Below are positions 36,985 to 49,175 of a stretch of DNA of 64,000 nt, in pieces. The translations under genes and the position numbers were made by a program. Each line of letters opens with the position of its first letter. Within the stretch, counting starts at the first letter, position 1. The DNA is from Parus major (Eukaryota > Chordata > Aves > Passeriformes > Paridae): contig NC_031773.1 in NCBI RefSeq assembly GCF_001522545.3, positions 22,074,460-22,138,459 on the forward strand. Reading direction: 5' to 3'. The notes below the pieces were generated by a model. It saw only the letters and a program-made list of their open reading frames with translations, searched no databases and was not told the DNA's origin.

Positions 36985-37417
36985 CTGAGTCCAGAGAAGG
37001 GTCACCAAGATGATTAAAAGGTTGTAGCACCTCTCCTAGGAGGAAAGAATGGGAGAATTGGGAATGTTCAGCTTGGAGAAGAGAAGGCTTCAGGGTGAAA
37101 AAAATAAAAGGAGTCTACAAGAAAGATAGAGAGTGTCCATTTACAAGAGAATGTAGTGACAGAACAAGGAGCAATACCTTTGAATTGAAAGAGAATAGTT
37201 TTGGATTAGATATTAGGAAGAAATTATTTACTGTGAGGATAGTGAAGCACTGAAACAGGTGGCTGTCCCATCCCTGAAAGTGTTGAAGGCCAGGCTGGAT
37301 GGGGCTCTGAGCAGCATCTGATCTGGAGGAAGGTGTACCTGCCCATGGCAGGAGGGTTGGAAGTAGATGATCTTTAAGGTACCTTCCAAACCAAGCCTCT
37401 GTGTGATCTGTGATCTA
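36985..37417 (+). mobile_element. CR1 retrotransposon 3' end
   Basis: It reads in order: 'gtccagagaagggtcaccaagatgat', 'gcacctctcctagga', 'ttcagcttggagaagagaaggct', 'tagatattaggaagaaattatttactgtgagg', 'gtgttgaaggccaggctggatggggctctgagc', 'cctgcccatggcaggagggttgg', then 'gatgatctttaaggtaccttcc'. It ends in a small 'gtgatct' tail repeat. This is a CR1 subfamily different from the copy at 18222-20476. 5'-truncated and non-coding. Confidence 0.92.
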
Positions 37418-40400
37418 TACAAACTACTGAGTAGGACTCCTAATCCTTCCAAGAGGAAGTAGTTTTATAAAGAGCTTCATAAATACCTGTGCAACATGGC
37501 CAAAGGGCTTCTGAGGTAGGCACAGAATGAAATACTGGGGAGGTTAAGGACCAAGGCTTCCTCTGTTTAGTCCATTTGTGGAGTTGGGTGTCTCTGAATT
37601 GTGTTGCAGAGTATCAGCTCACTGGTGAATAGCTGCTGAGAGATTCCTCATTGGAAATACACAGAATTGGAGTTTATCAGTAAAGGTCTGGGTGCCTCTG
37701 TCCTCTTGAAGTCCAGTGTCCATTAATCCTCCAAAGTCTGACAATCTGTAAAACACAGAAGAGATCTCAGTGTAAGGAAGATATATCACCTTTTGTATTA
37801 TTAGAAACACAGGTCCCATATTTAGTTTATCTGCTGAAAAAGCAGGTATTCAAACTGCTATCTCATTTTTAGAGAAAATGCAGTCTATCAAAACTGCTGC
37901 TTTTTCAACACTCCCACTGAATCTGTGTCACTCTGCAGTAAACAACACATGCTGCACAGAGAGAGATGGTGCCTTGGAGGGACGTCCCAGCATGCTAGCA
38001 CATTGAGGAATGAGGCATCAAGCAAGAAAGATTTAGTGCATAGCCCAGATAGGATTTAGGATACTAAGGAAGGTCTCCTGAGAATAAAAATTCCTTTTAC
38101 ATCCAGTATTTCAGAACCACTTATTGTCAGACACAAAGATAAATTCTGATTATTAACCCTTGTGTTGGTAACTTTCAATTGCAGAGAAAAAAATGACTCT
38201 TTAAAACTTCTTCACATACCCTGTTTATTTAAAAAGTGTTTAACTCTGATGAGGCCTTATGCTTCTCCCTTATTTTCACTTCATTTTAATTTATTTCTAG
38301 ACAATGTTCAGAATCATGGTATCTGAGGTTTGTCTTTTATAGTAGGTGAATTCCACAAAATCAGTTGTAAACTCTTAAATAAAAATCGACCCTGTGTCAT
38401 ATCAGATGCTACACAACAAAACAACCAGTCCACATGATGTGCATAATACCCTCTCAAACATAAAGCTCAGCACAGAGCTGTGCAAAGCTGTTTAAAATAA
38501 AAATTTGTATATAATGAAAAGTGCTTGAATTGTTTTGTTTGCTCTTGAATCAAGTTGAAAAGATGACAAAACGTACTTTTCTTTTTCCTACCCTATCTAG
38601 AGCTAGTAATGTCTGTTGTACATTTAAAAAACTATTAGAAACTATCACTTTCTGATACAATTTCCCCTCAATCTTCTGCCTGTGCTGTACTAATCAGGTC
38701 ACTGCACAGAATACTACAATGTTTCTACCATGCATCAAGTTAATATGGGCAGAGTTGGAGCAACAGCTCCAACTTTTACCTCAGATGAACCTATGAAAAT
38801 GTTCCAGTGTTGTGTAATCATTTTAGACTGGCAAAAAAACCCAAAACCCCAGGAGTTGTGCAAATACATATTCCGCCTATTAGCATTTAAGCGCAGCAAT
38901 GATACTCCAAAGATACAATAGACAAATGTTATGCTAAGCAGCTTCAACTGCATGTTCAAGAACTCTTTTGAAAGCCTCTTATGCAGCTGCACAGTTTAGA
39001 AAAGTAATACAAGTAGAGCAACTGAAGTTTTTCAGTCTGTCTACCAAATTTTACTTTTCAGAATTAAGATGCCCTAAAAGTGCTTGAAATCTCAAAAAAT
39101 TTAATGTTTTGCCAATTACCAAATGAAAATGACAAATGGATAAGTAGAGCTATTTAAATGTCCTCAACTGACAGGCTAAATTTCAGTCTGAAGCTGCAGA
39201 AATATTAACGTCATCTGAGGAGCATTAATGAAGAGGATGTCAGTAGAATTTCAGCTAGAGGGGGGGTTATCAATGGTAGTTTAAAGATTTTTCTAGTGTG
39301 GCTATTTCAGAATTAATACTATTGTAACTTTTAAAAAATTCATTTAAACTAACATACTCATCACCTGAAACTGTCTTATTGCTATGCCTAATGTTTATGA
39401 TTTTGTTAAATATGTTTCTAGGTCACTTTTCTTCCACAGTTTCTACTGCACTAAGTGCAAGTAATTTCATTGTTTCTCTTTCCTTAACACATGTGAAATG
39501 TCTATGGACAGTGCTCTATTGATTTTAAGCAGTTTTGCAGCTTTGACTAAATATTCCTCTTATGCAAAGTTCAATTTTCTTTCCTTCATTACTGAGGAAC
39601 GGTTTTACTTTTCAGAGATGGAGAAAGAAATAAAGTTGAGATGTTAGAGCTGACAAAGAAAATGTTTTGTGTTATCATACATAAGGTGTGTCCACCCTGT
39701 GAAAATATTAGGTTTATTTATGTAGTGATAAAACAGATGACTAGAGTAACTCAGACTTCTGAATAAACAGGCAATTACTTCCATATTACTTTTTTCCTGT
39801 GCTGACCTTCAATGCAGTTGAAGTTAAGCAGGCAGGTCCTATCTGTCCTATAGGAATAATATTCTGGGAGGTTTACTGTCTTTTTATAGTCTTTAAAACA
39901 TGTCCTCCCCATTATAGTTGCAAATATTCCTGATATAGTCTAAAGCACACTCATCTCTGTGTAAATAATTTGTAAAATGTTGTGGAATAACTTTGGATAA
40001 ATTTCCTATTAGGTAATCAGGTAAGCTTCTTGTGCCTCTCCCCCTTCATTTTCTGCTCAGTACTTTTTCTTGTGGCAATTTCTTTTGTAGTTTTTTAGTA
40101 GTCTGCTTTCATGGAGAAAGTAATGGAACCATACCAAGTTGGTTTCTAGACTTCTCATCTGTCACACCCATTCCTGCAGCTTTATCAGCTGAAGTGTCTC
40201 TGTTACAGAGTACACTAGCAGCACACTGACAGTCACAGGAAAACTAATCCCAGCCTCCAGTGAACACTCCTAGTGATATACACAAAACTTTGAGACAAAA
40301 CTATAGATTGCACAAAAAAAAAAAAAAAAAGACCAAAACAAGCACCAGAAAGCCTACTTAGTTGCAACACTTTTCTAAACAGTAGGCTTAATTTCTGAAA

Positions 40401-41589
40401 CAGTTCATTTTTAATTAGGATCAAATTAATCAAATCAAATCAAATTAATTTAATTTGTAGGAGTTTTGGTTCAGTTGGGCTAATAGGTCACAGCTGGGTA
40501 TCTCACTGCCTTCCACAAGTTGCCATCAGCCTTGAAATACCCATTACAGTCTCCATATCTCTTGGCCAAGTCATCTTGGCCTGTGGCCTGTCACAGCCCT
40601 GGCTCAGCACAGCAAGTGGCTCACACCACTCCACAATGCTTGAGGGCATACTTGTGCTTAGTGACACTGACCTTTTATACGGGACACTGAGGAAGAAGGG
40701 ATTTAACTCTTCTCAATTGAAAAAGTCCACAATGATGTCATCAGAGTTGGCCAATGGCAGCTATTAACAATTTCCATTGTCTTCAGATGAAGCTGGCTAA
40801 TATTTAATATCATGTGCTTACTCCTTACAGGCACCAGAACAATCAATGTATCCCAAAGAACTTTAATTCCAATTCCCTGTTTCTATATTACCATACCTAC
40901 TTGTGAAGAAATCTCACTTAATGTAACTCCTCAATTACTGTTCGTTGGGATCTATCAATCTTTCTTCGCTGCAGAATTATCCTTATTTTTTTTATCCTGT
41001 TGAGCCTTAACATAAGCAAACAGTGAGCTTTGATGTGTCTATATTTAACTTTATTTCTTAGTATCTTCCTCATCAAAGTTCTTTCTTATTCTCTTATCAA
41101 TTCTAGTACAATGTGAATAAAACATTGTAATAATTTTAACTTATGTAGTTTTATATTCTTTGATTTAATAGATTTATTAGAAAGAAAACCCAAACGTGGT
41201 GACTTTTGTCCTTTTCCGTCACTTTCCTTCTGGAATTTTTTTTCTACATCTTCTTTGTTTTTATAGCCTCCCTTGTCTTTTCCAGATTGTTTGCATTATT
41301 CAGTTTTACTACCTTAAGTATTTTTTACCTTATTACATAGAAATACTACATTTTAGTACATTCTATGTCCCTCTTTTCAATTAATGACATGAGTTTTGCT
41401 TGTAGCTTCTGATGTAATACAAATTTTCAATCTATCTTCCTCATAAATTGTAGTTGCTCACAGAACTATCTCCCTTAATTTTTAAATTTCTTTCAAAATT
41501 TGATTTTCCAAAGATAAATATTTGTTGTTGAATCTCTAAGAAATTCTTTGTGATTAAGACTGAAGGTATGTATCAGAGGTAGGCATGTA
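37418..41589. other. AT-rich non-coding sequence
   Basis: No transposon was identified. 40490-40770 is GC-richer and contains 'ccttttatacggg', but has no LTR ends. 40441-40457 is a perfect palindrome (CAAATTAA T TTAATTTG). No convincing exon. Confidence 0.5.
40314..40330 (+). repeat. A-homopolymer
   Basis: Seventeen consecutive A residues. No retrocopy body precedes them, so this is not called as a processed-RNA tail. Confidence 0.9.
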
Positions 41590-42860
41590 ATGGTTAGTTT
41601 GTGTGATTAAAGTGTTCATGAGCACAAAGGAGCCCAGAGAAGCAATGACAGCTGGGGGAACATCAACCACCTCATCAGAGCACAGGGAGACCCTGAGCTG
41701 GCTCCTCCACAGGAGGGTCACAGGGGACCTCATGCCAAGGCCCCAGGGTGGCCACCCACCTCATCCTTCCTTCAATCAGTGGGAGGTGATAACAGCCTTA
41801 GGAAATGTGGGAGGCATTAGTAGATGTCAGGAAGAGCCCTCTGCAATCAAAGGCAAACATTTCAAAGAGTCTATCTTGTCCTCTCAGTACACTCTGTTTC
41901 TAACTCTTTTCCCAGGTGCAGGGATCTTGGTCCCATGTGCTCATGTGTCTGGGGATTTGAGTGCAGTGGCAGGAGTCTCAGGGCCTTTGTGTCTGGGGTG
42001 GGAACAACAGGAGAGATCACAAAAGGGGTTCATTGAGTTCAGGTATGTGCTCCAGTGCGTAATCACTGGCACACATCAAGATGCACCAGCCAACAAGCAG
42101 AAGAGGTTCAGCAGCTGTGTGTCAGAGTGGCCCCAGAGTCTGCTCTGGATCCTGGAGAGACAAGGCAGTCTGAAAGCTGGCTACCTCAGGGACCAGAGGG
42201 TCCATCCCACGTACTGGAGAAACCACAGAGTCTGAGGTGGCCATAGTTTAGCACCAGGGTGGGTTCATAGTTTTGAACCAGGTAAATGGTTCATATGTCT
42301 GTGTGTGAGGCAGCTGGCTCAGGGGTCTAGGGCCAGCTAATGAACAAGCTGAGTGTGCAAGGATGGTTACTGGAGGAATCTGTACTGTGTGTGGGAATGT
42401 GTCAGCATGTCTTAGCATGCAGATTAGAGTACCAGCACATGGGCTGGGGCTGTGGTCTCAGAGGCTTCCAGGTTTAGGTGCCAGCAGCTGGGAAGGCTGG
42501 GATCCAGGGCAGCTACTGGGCAGCCTGAGTACTTGAGCCCGGCTTCTAGAGGGCTCCAAGTTGTAAGTGCCCATTTTCCACTAACAGGCTTTCATTGTGA
42601 TTAGCCAGAAAGGGGAACAGGACGAGTCCTTCTGTGCTGTTTATGATTTCCTGAGTGCTGTGGTTTGTCTGTTTTGATCTGTGTGTACACAGGGGGCATA
42701 CATGTATGCATGTCCTGGGTACATGTGTGTACGTGTGTGTGCCTGCTGGGAAGCTGGGCTTGGAAGCACAAAGCTGCAGCATCTTCCCTCTGTCAGGCTG
42801 CCAGATAAGGCAGCTCCTCAAAGTATCGTCTGAGAACAGTGTGTTCTGAGCAGGATTTGC
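41590..42860. other. GC-richer block of unknown origin
   Basis: About 1.3 kb with clearly higher GC than its surroundings and abrupt composition edges. It holds the longest open frame in the window (41603-42235, plus, about 210 codons), but that frame's product shows no domain I recognise and lower GC stop density alone could explain it. The CA/GT-rich segment 42680-42742 ('gcatacatgtatgcatg', 'gtgtgtacgtgtgtgtg') is locally palindromic. No LTR termini, CR1 motifs or poly-A tail were found. It may be an unrecognised retroviral interior or a non-coding transcript locus. Confidence 0.4.
41916..42042 (+). other. Exon-like interval (speculative)
   Basis: A pyrimidine-rich acceptor ('ctgtttctaactcttttcccag', AG at 41914-41915) and a good donor (CAG|GTATGT at 42043) enclose 127 bases inside the GC-richer block. 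One reading frame is open across the interval. No partner exon could be found, and the block may be a repeat, so this remains a candidate only. Confidence 0.15.
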
Positions 42861-43469
42861 AAAAACTCTTAGTGCATGGTTGAATGAATGGAAGATTTAT
42901 CATTTACTTCAACAGGCGTGGATTCCAGCAAAGGGAGTCTTAAGAGCATAAACATTCTATGAATCAGATAATTTTTCAAAGTACTTTTTTTAAAAAAAAC
43001 ACCTGTCTTGAAAATATACTTTGTGTTCAAGATGTGCAGTCTCTCACATTTACACCCTGTTTCGTTACACTGTTTTGGACTTTCCTCTCATACCTGTTTT
43101 ATGAAGTTTATATAACAGAAAAGAATTTTTACTTACCCCAGCACATCTGTGAAGATAATCAGTTCCTCTAAATTTTCTATTAACTCTTGACAAAAAATGT
43201 ATACTAATTAAACAGGACAGTAATTAGGACAATAACAGGAGGTTAGTTATCTCTGGTTTTAACAGGAATTTTGGAATTATTTACACCGTGTTTATGCCAT
43301 ATGAATACCATTCTCAGATGCTCCAAGCTATATATATTCCTTTACTTTGTTTTTATCAGCACTAGATGATATATTGAGAAATGAGATAACGATTTTTACA
43401 GAAAATATTGAAAAATAATTTCTCTCCCTTCTCTGGAAAACATGAAAATTCACTATTGAATTGCAGGAT
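42861..43469. other. AT-rich non-coding sequence, nothing recognised
   Basis: No element or exon was seen. Confidence 0.55.
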
Positions 43470-43652
43470 GATAAAATATCTCAAATTGAAAGTGACTCAA
43501 AAGGATAATCAGGTCCAACTCACTGCTCCTCTCAGGACTGCCTAAAACTAAAAACTAAAAGCATCATCCAGTCACTCCTTAAACTCTTGCTGCCATGACC
43601 ACTTTTCTGAGGAGCCTGCTCCAACCTGACCAACCAATCCTCAGAGGTGCTT
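43470..43652 (-). mobile_element. CR1 retrotransposon 3'-region fragment
   Basis: The plus strand reads 'aaggataatcaggtccaactcactgctcctctcaggactgcctaaaac', then 'gctgccatgaccacttttctgaggagcctgctcca', then 'accaaccaatcctcagagg'. This is the reverse complement of the CR1 3' region; compare 6298-6513. Truncated and old. Confidence 0.82.
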
Positions 43653-44689
43653 GCATTGTTCAATGCATCTACAGATGGTAAATCTAAACATGGAAAATCA
43701 AATGATATGTTAAACAGATCTTTTACAGTGCTGAATATTGCAATATTCAGTTTGTCATAACTGACAGTTTTAAGAGATACTTCTCTCTCTCTGTCTTCAT
43801 GCACATATGCATGTATTCTCCTTGAGGATTATGGTACTCCAAAAGACTATTTTAATTCCTTATTTAACTATATAAAATGTCAGACTAGTTGCAGGTATTC
43901 TTGGTGACTCCCATTTTCTGTCAATATGGCACGGGTTTGGTATGTGAAAAAAATTCCTAGTTCTAGAACCTCAGAAATATAAATTCAGAACAACTGTTTT
44001 GCTTAAAGGTTCTTTATGTTTTCCATTTATACTTTGAAATATGTGTATAACTACTGGTGTGTGTGTGTGTGTATTTTTTTTCATTACTGGGAATAACTTT
44101 GCATGAAATAGTGATAAATCTGCAATTTAAATTTTGAAGTGCTTGAGGTATAGAATGGAAGAATGAATAATTTCTAACTCTAGTCTCAGAAGAAACAAAT
44201 AGTGTCCTCCATTTTGAGTTACATTACTTTAAATTCCTCCAAAATACTTCAGGAACATTCTATTGAATATTATTTTTTATTTCCATGTCTTTGTTTTTAA
44301 AGACAGCCTATATTGAACATGTTTTGGTTATGTCTAATGTATTTGCATTTTGTTTACTTCTTATATTTTTAATAACATATTTTTGAGTTCTACATTTGCA
44401 TGTTATGTATCTAGTAGGAAGTTTTGCATTTTGATATAACAAGGAGACAATACTTTAATTGTTGTAGCAACTTAACAATCAATGCTTATTAAAAATGTAT
44501 ACTATTTGAGAAACTAATAGTGCATTAATGTTCAGAAAGTTCTCAAACTTCAAAAGTGTCATATCTGTCAGAACTTTCTAATGCCTCTTGAACTGAAAAT
44601 AAAAATTTCTTTTTGCGTAAGAAAAAGAAAATCACTCTCCTCAAAATCAAAATAAAAGTAACAAAAACTTGACTGTAAATTTCTGACCT
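43653..44689. other. AT-rich non-coding sequence
   Basis: It contains a (GT)n run at 44057-44072 and nothing else recognisable. Confidence 0.55.
44057..44072 (+). repeat. (GT)n microsatellite
   Basis: About eight GT units followed by a T-run. Confidence 0.9.
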
Positions 44690-45330
44690 GAAGGGACAGC
44701 TGAAGGAGCTCTTCCTTAATTGCACCAGCAACTTGTTTCAACCCTCTCAAATGTCCAGCTAATTCCACAGCAGAGATGTAAACCGAGAAGAGCAGGTCAC
44801 ATCATCAATAAGCAGCTTTCTCTATGACACCCTTCACTTCCTCACTTCTAATCTGCTTATCCTGCTCACCAGAAAGAGCCCAGCTGCAGTAGCCCAGATC
44901 TCCATGGTCTGTAATCTATGCCCAGGAAGGCACACAGGCTCCTTGGCCCACAGCACAGCAGAAAGGAGCTGGACCCAGCTAGCTGCACCTGGAACCAAAA
45001 CATTGTGTGAGAAATATTCTACTGAACCAGTAGGTGCTGACCAAGCCCCTCCCAGGCAGACCTAGAAGATTCATAGCTGACCTCCTATTTAACTCGTGTC
45101 CAGGGAGCTCCAGTCAGGTGTGCTGCCATCAGATTTGACAACTCATGCAAGACAATTAATGTGGGGATTGTTATGGGGTGGAGAGCAAAGGGGGCCAGAA
45201 CAGCTACTCAGTGATGCTGAAGTCAGTGCAGGGATGGTGGTGAGATGCCAAAGGATGCCATTCCCTGCAGTCTATGGCATGCCTGAGGTCTGATTCCAAA
45301 CTGCTCACACAGAGCGGTGTTAAGGAGTAG
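44690..45330. other. GC-richer block, unassigned
   Basis: This stretch is distinctly less AT-rich than its flanks and contains 'ctcctatttaactcgtgtccaggg', a TATA-like core. It looks repeat-like, but no diagnostic CR1, LTR-end or target-duplication signature could be found. The plus-strand frame 45096-45293 has no recognisable product. Confidence 0.35.
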
Positions 45331-46409
45331 CAAAGAACATAGATTTTTATTGCCAAGGGCATGTAGATGCCTACTGCTCAAAGAAGTTTAAGAGCTACTG
45401 TATATACTTTAAATTTAGATGTAAGTTGAACAATTTAGAACAGGAAGGGTTCTCCTGAAGCATGAAGACCAGTCCCAGCTGTTATAGCAGCCAATTGCTT
45501 CATTGCAATTCCTTTAACTAGTTTCAAGATAGAACTTAATCAGCTTATTAGGTTTGGATTCCCTCCCCACCCTCTCCTCTCCCCACTAAATGTCACCGCT
45601 GTGATGGTTAGAATTGTTATAATTTACAACCTAATTTAATTTATGGGCAGATTAAATTTATCATTTTCTTGTGTCAACATCATCCTTTACCTAAAATAAG
45701 TCTTTTTTTTATTTTCACCCTGAAGTTTATGCATATAATGTAGGCTGTGGGAAAGTGATTTATCACTTTGGCTATATCTTTTCTTACCCATTGTTTTGCA
45801 GGTAAAAGAAGGAAGCCCATTTTTCTTCTTCAAAATAGTCAGCCTTTTCCCTACATGTTTTTGGAAGGATTATTTTGTCAAATATACTTCATTATGAGTA
45901 AATATTTTCAAAACATGGGTGGCCAGTACTGCATACATCACAAGTGCTTTCTGCGTATACATTTTTTTACACTTGCCTCATATGAAAATGCCTTTCCTGG
46001 ATGGCATCTGTGATGGCTTTTGTCATTTACATTTTCACAATCTCATCTATTAGAATAGTCAGATTTGTTCATTATTATTTGTAAGTGATCTTGTGTTTGT
46101 CCTTATTTGAACAGCATCCAATCTTTTTAAGACCATATCTCAGGTTTTTTTTGAAAATATTCCATATTCTATGGAACTATCCATGTTCTCTAGAACTTAC
46201 CTTGCTAGTGTTCTGCAACATGCCAACCCCTCTTCTTAAATTCTTGTTATCTAAAACATAGATATTTTAAAATAGTGTTGAAAATTAGAGCAGACTGTTG
46301 TGGTAACCTACCATTCTCTTTGATAATCCCTGCCTGAATGTACCTTATAATCCTTGTCTTTCCTATCAGTTTTCATCCATTCTTTCTGAAAACAAGAATT
46401 CCTAAATTT
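45331..46409. other. AT-rich non-coding sequence
   Basis: Nothing definite. Part of 46080-46409 could be a further decayed extension of the adjoining CR1. Confidence 0.45.
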
Positions 46410-46800
46410 GTTTATGAAATGACATGTGAAATAATGTCAAAAGCCTTACTAACATCAAGATATTTGACATCCACTGTTCTTCCAGGATTCACAATGTGTG
46501 TTACCCTGTCAGAAAAACACATAAGATGGGTTTAACACTTCCTGATTTTGGCAGATCCATGTATGCTCTTACTCATCACCTTGTTCTCTTGTAGGAGTTT
46601 ACTGAATTGTTTGATAACTTACACAAGTGTTTTTTATAGGAGCTGAAGTTCAGCTGTGGATGTATAAATACCCAGATCCTTCTATTTTTGGCTTTCAATA
46701 GATGGGTGCCACAGTTTTGCTTCTCATGCCACTGTTAAAAACTGTAAAGTCATTACATACAGTCTCTATTTCATCTTTATTGCCTCAAAGAAATAAATTT
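46410..46800 (-). mobile_element. Ancient CR1-like fragment (reverse-transcriptase region)
   Basis: On the plus strand, 'aatgtcaaaagccttactaacatcaagatatttgacatccactgttcttcc' is a decayed reverse complement of the CR1 segment encoding the DFSKAFD-type motif. It is followed in order by 'cagatccatgtatgctcttactcatcaccttgttctc', then 'ggagctgaagttcagctg' and 'agatgggtgccacagtttt', which match the upstream parts of the reverse-transcriptase region. Divergence is high, so this is much older than the other CR1 pieces. Confidence 0.65.
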
Positions 46801-47389
46801 TTAGCCAGAACAGATACGTTTAGAATCTGATGCAAAACTACCTCCCTGATAAGACTGGGAAATGGAAGAGAGAATGTAAAAAAAAAGCAAAATATTTATT
46901 CAAGGACAGAGATTTCAGAAATGAGAGGTGTATGGCAAAAATGTTCATTATTTTCCTTAACATTACTATACAGAGAGAGTTTGTAGCAGAACATTGCTTC
47001 AAAATGGGGTGCCAGCATCTTACCAATACATGATGAAATCAGTGCACCTCTGAAAATATTAACTGTAAATGTAAATATTAACACTGTTAGGACAAGATTA
47101 ACAAACCTTAAATTTTATTACTGAAAGACACAAAATTTTAGCAATTCATCAGCAGTGCGATTTGAAAATACTCTTACATTCAAAATAAAGTAGAGGTAAG
47201 TGTTAGATTGTTTACCACAAAGTCCTGAGTAGGCATGTGAAGTGGACAGGAAATCTAACACAGTTGTGGGGATGGATATCTTGCTTCACAGAAGAGAGTG
47301 GTGACTGGCCAGGCTTAGTGTTGTATAACATGTGGCAAGCCAGTCAACAACTGCTGTATTCACTAAAACATAGACTGCTGGAGTATGGT

Positions 47390-47490
47390 GCAATCAAAAA
47401 TTTAGAAAAATGGATAGCAGGATCAAAAGCTTTCTGAAATGTCTGTGGGATCATGTCTCACAACATTCTAGAAAAGTGGATTGAGATATT
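47390..47490 (+). mobile_element. Possible CR1-like relic
   Basis: 'atcaaaagctttctgaaatgtctgtgg' followed by 'tgtctcacaacattctagaaaagtgg' resembles the CR1 stretch encoding SKAF...SHNILLEKL. The match is short, so this is tentative. Confidence 0.3.
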
Positions 47491-47594
47491 CTATAATTCA
47501 GAGGACTAATAACTGGATATAATGTAGACTTTTAGAGCAGCTGAAAACCACCATTTAACTACCAGCCTTAGGATTGCTGTTTTCAGAGTCACTG

Positions 47595-48158
47595 TGAAGC
47601 AATAACATCATGGACAAAGGGCTAACTATTTAAAATTAGGGAGGATATGTTTATTATGGCTGGGTGACACGCTGGAGTCCTCTCCCAAAGACGTGCACAT
47701 TCCCCACTGCCCCTTATTCTCTATTTATTCCCCAAAGTATTGCATATGCATAAGATCACACAATACATATTCATTGCCTGACTCCGCCTGCTCTTGTCTC
47801 GTATGGTAATGAGCTCCACGCCCCTCTGGACATGCTCAGTTCTTCTTTAAAATGGGTCTTTTTAATGAAATCTTTCTTTTCCTTGGGCTTGAACTTTTCC
47901 ACTATGTCCTGTTGGCAGCTCTCCTGGTTCTTTTGGACACAGTCCAGATCTCTTGCTTGCAGGTGTAGACATGGTCCCTTTCTCTTTTACAATAGTCCAT
48001 TTTTCTTGTCTCCTTCTACAAATACAACTTAGGACAAGTGGAATGATATCTATATCCTTGGAACATTCGTTTCATTTTGGCAATGGTTAGCTACATTGTA
48101 GTCCCTTTGCAAACAGGACCTGCAGAGGCTTGCCTTTAACTAAGCGCTTAGTCCTACA
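47595..48158 (-). mobile_element. ERV-K/beta-retrovirus-like LTR
   Basis: Read on the minus strand it begins TGTAGGACTAAGCGCTTAG (5' end at 48158). It carries a TATA-like 'ggaataaatagagaataagg' (plus-strand 47721-47740) and an AATAAA signal (complement of 47650-47655), giving the compact U3-R-U5 order seen in alpha/beta-type avian retroviruses. It keeps about seven CpGs, more than most of the window, hinting at a younger age. The 3' edge (plus-strand TGAAGC at 47595) is inferred; the six flanking bases, TCACTG and TTACTT, agree at only four positions. No interior sequence is attached, so it is probably a solo LTR. Confidence 0.65.
47650..47655 (-). terminator. LTR polyadenylation signal (AATAAA)
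   Basis: The plus-strand TTTATT is AATAAA in the sense of the LTR, located downstream of its TATA-like element, as expected for the R region. Confidence 0.55.
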
Positions 48159-49087
48159 TTACTTTTATCTTGAATTTTTTTTGTTTCTTTTAATTTAAAT
48201 TTTCTCATAAGCTGCTCCTATTTTAATTAAAATCTTAATTTCTTAATTTTCTTAACTCATCGGGATAAAATCCACACACCAGTTTATATAGAAATTTGTG
48301 TCCAATGATTCACTATCCCTTTGAGAGAATCCAAATTGCTTGTTTAACAACTCATACTACCTCTGACTCAGTGAATTTTAAAAGAATTTCTTTTCTTATG
48401 GTATTGCAAAGAAGAAATAATGTTTAATCCTTTTATCATAGCTGTAGGACAGGGCTAGACTTTGAATACTCTTGGCAGGAAAGTTTGAGTTTGTTGTTTC
48501 TTGGGAAGATGAGCTAGCCATAGTCATCTATGAAAGGCTGATGCCACACACACAAATTTTTATCAAAAACACTGGCTGCAATTTCATCCATGTTTACTAC
48601 TTGCACTCAGAGAATGTTCAACAGGTCAGTTCCCTCAAGAAACCTGAGGCAAGAAACCCTAGTATGTGGATCTAACTGTGATCTGGTTCAGGTGTGAAGT
48701 AAATTGCTGTGCTGTGCACAGCAGAGCAATTCTGAGTATTGATATGGGGAACTTGGGGCTGATGGTAGCAAAACAGAGGTCTTTTTCTGATTTGCAGTTG
48801 GTGCTTACCATTAAAATCATATTGAGTGTAACCTTTAGTGAAAATAATGTACCTTTCACTTACATTCTTCTACATATAAACTGTTTAAGGTTGCCTGTCA
48901 ATCAATAGAGTTCACTAGTCATGATGTAAGACTGATATTCCGTTAACAAATTCATTTAGGCCAGCTGTATTTCTGTGACCAGTGACTGGAGTGGGGCAAT
49001 GACTCGGGGTATGTATGTCCAGGTGACATACTGGACATTTGACTTACTGACAACTGGAAAGACTGGAACCCAGGGTCAGTTTCAGGT
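48159..49087. other. AT-rich non-coding sequence, nothing recognised
   Basis: No transposon ends or exon were identified between the two LTRs. Confidence 0.5.
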
Positions 49088-49175
49088 TGTCAGAGACTAA
49101 AATGTTATGATTCATGGCTCAATCATTATGAAGGACTTTTGTCCTTTGTGGCAAAACTGTAGAAAGAAGCTGCAA

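Noticed and set aside
40314..40330. A17 run as the tail of a processed pseudogene
   Set aside because: No recognisable coding or RNA body precedes it and no target-site duplication brackets it. The same applies to the T-run at 62714.
40490..40800. TATA-like 'ccttttatacggg' in a GC-richer patch as an LTR promoter
   Set aside because: No TG...CA ends, target duplication or polyadenylation signal could be placed around it.
41603..42235. 210-codon plus-strand frame as a protein-coding gene
   Set aside because: It lies in a GC-richer block where long frames arise more easily, another frame is open over part of it, and no domain, signal peptide or family similarity is visible. Kept only as a property of the unassigned block.
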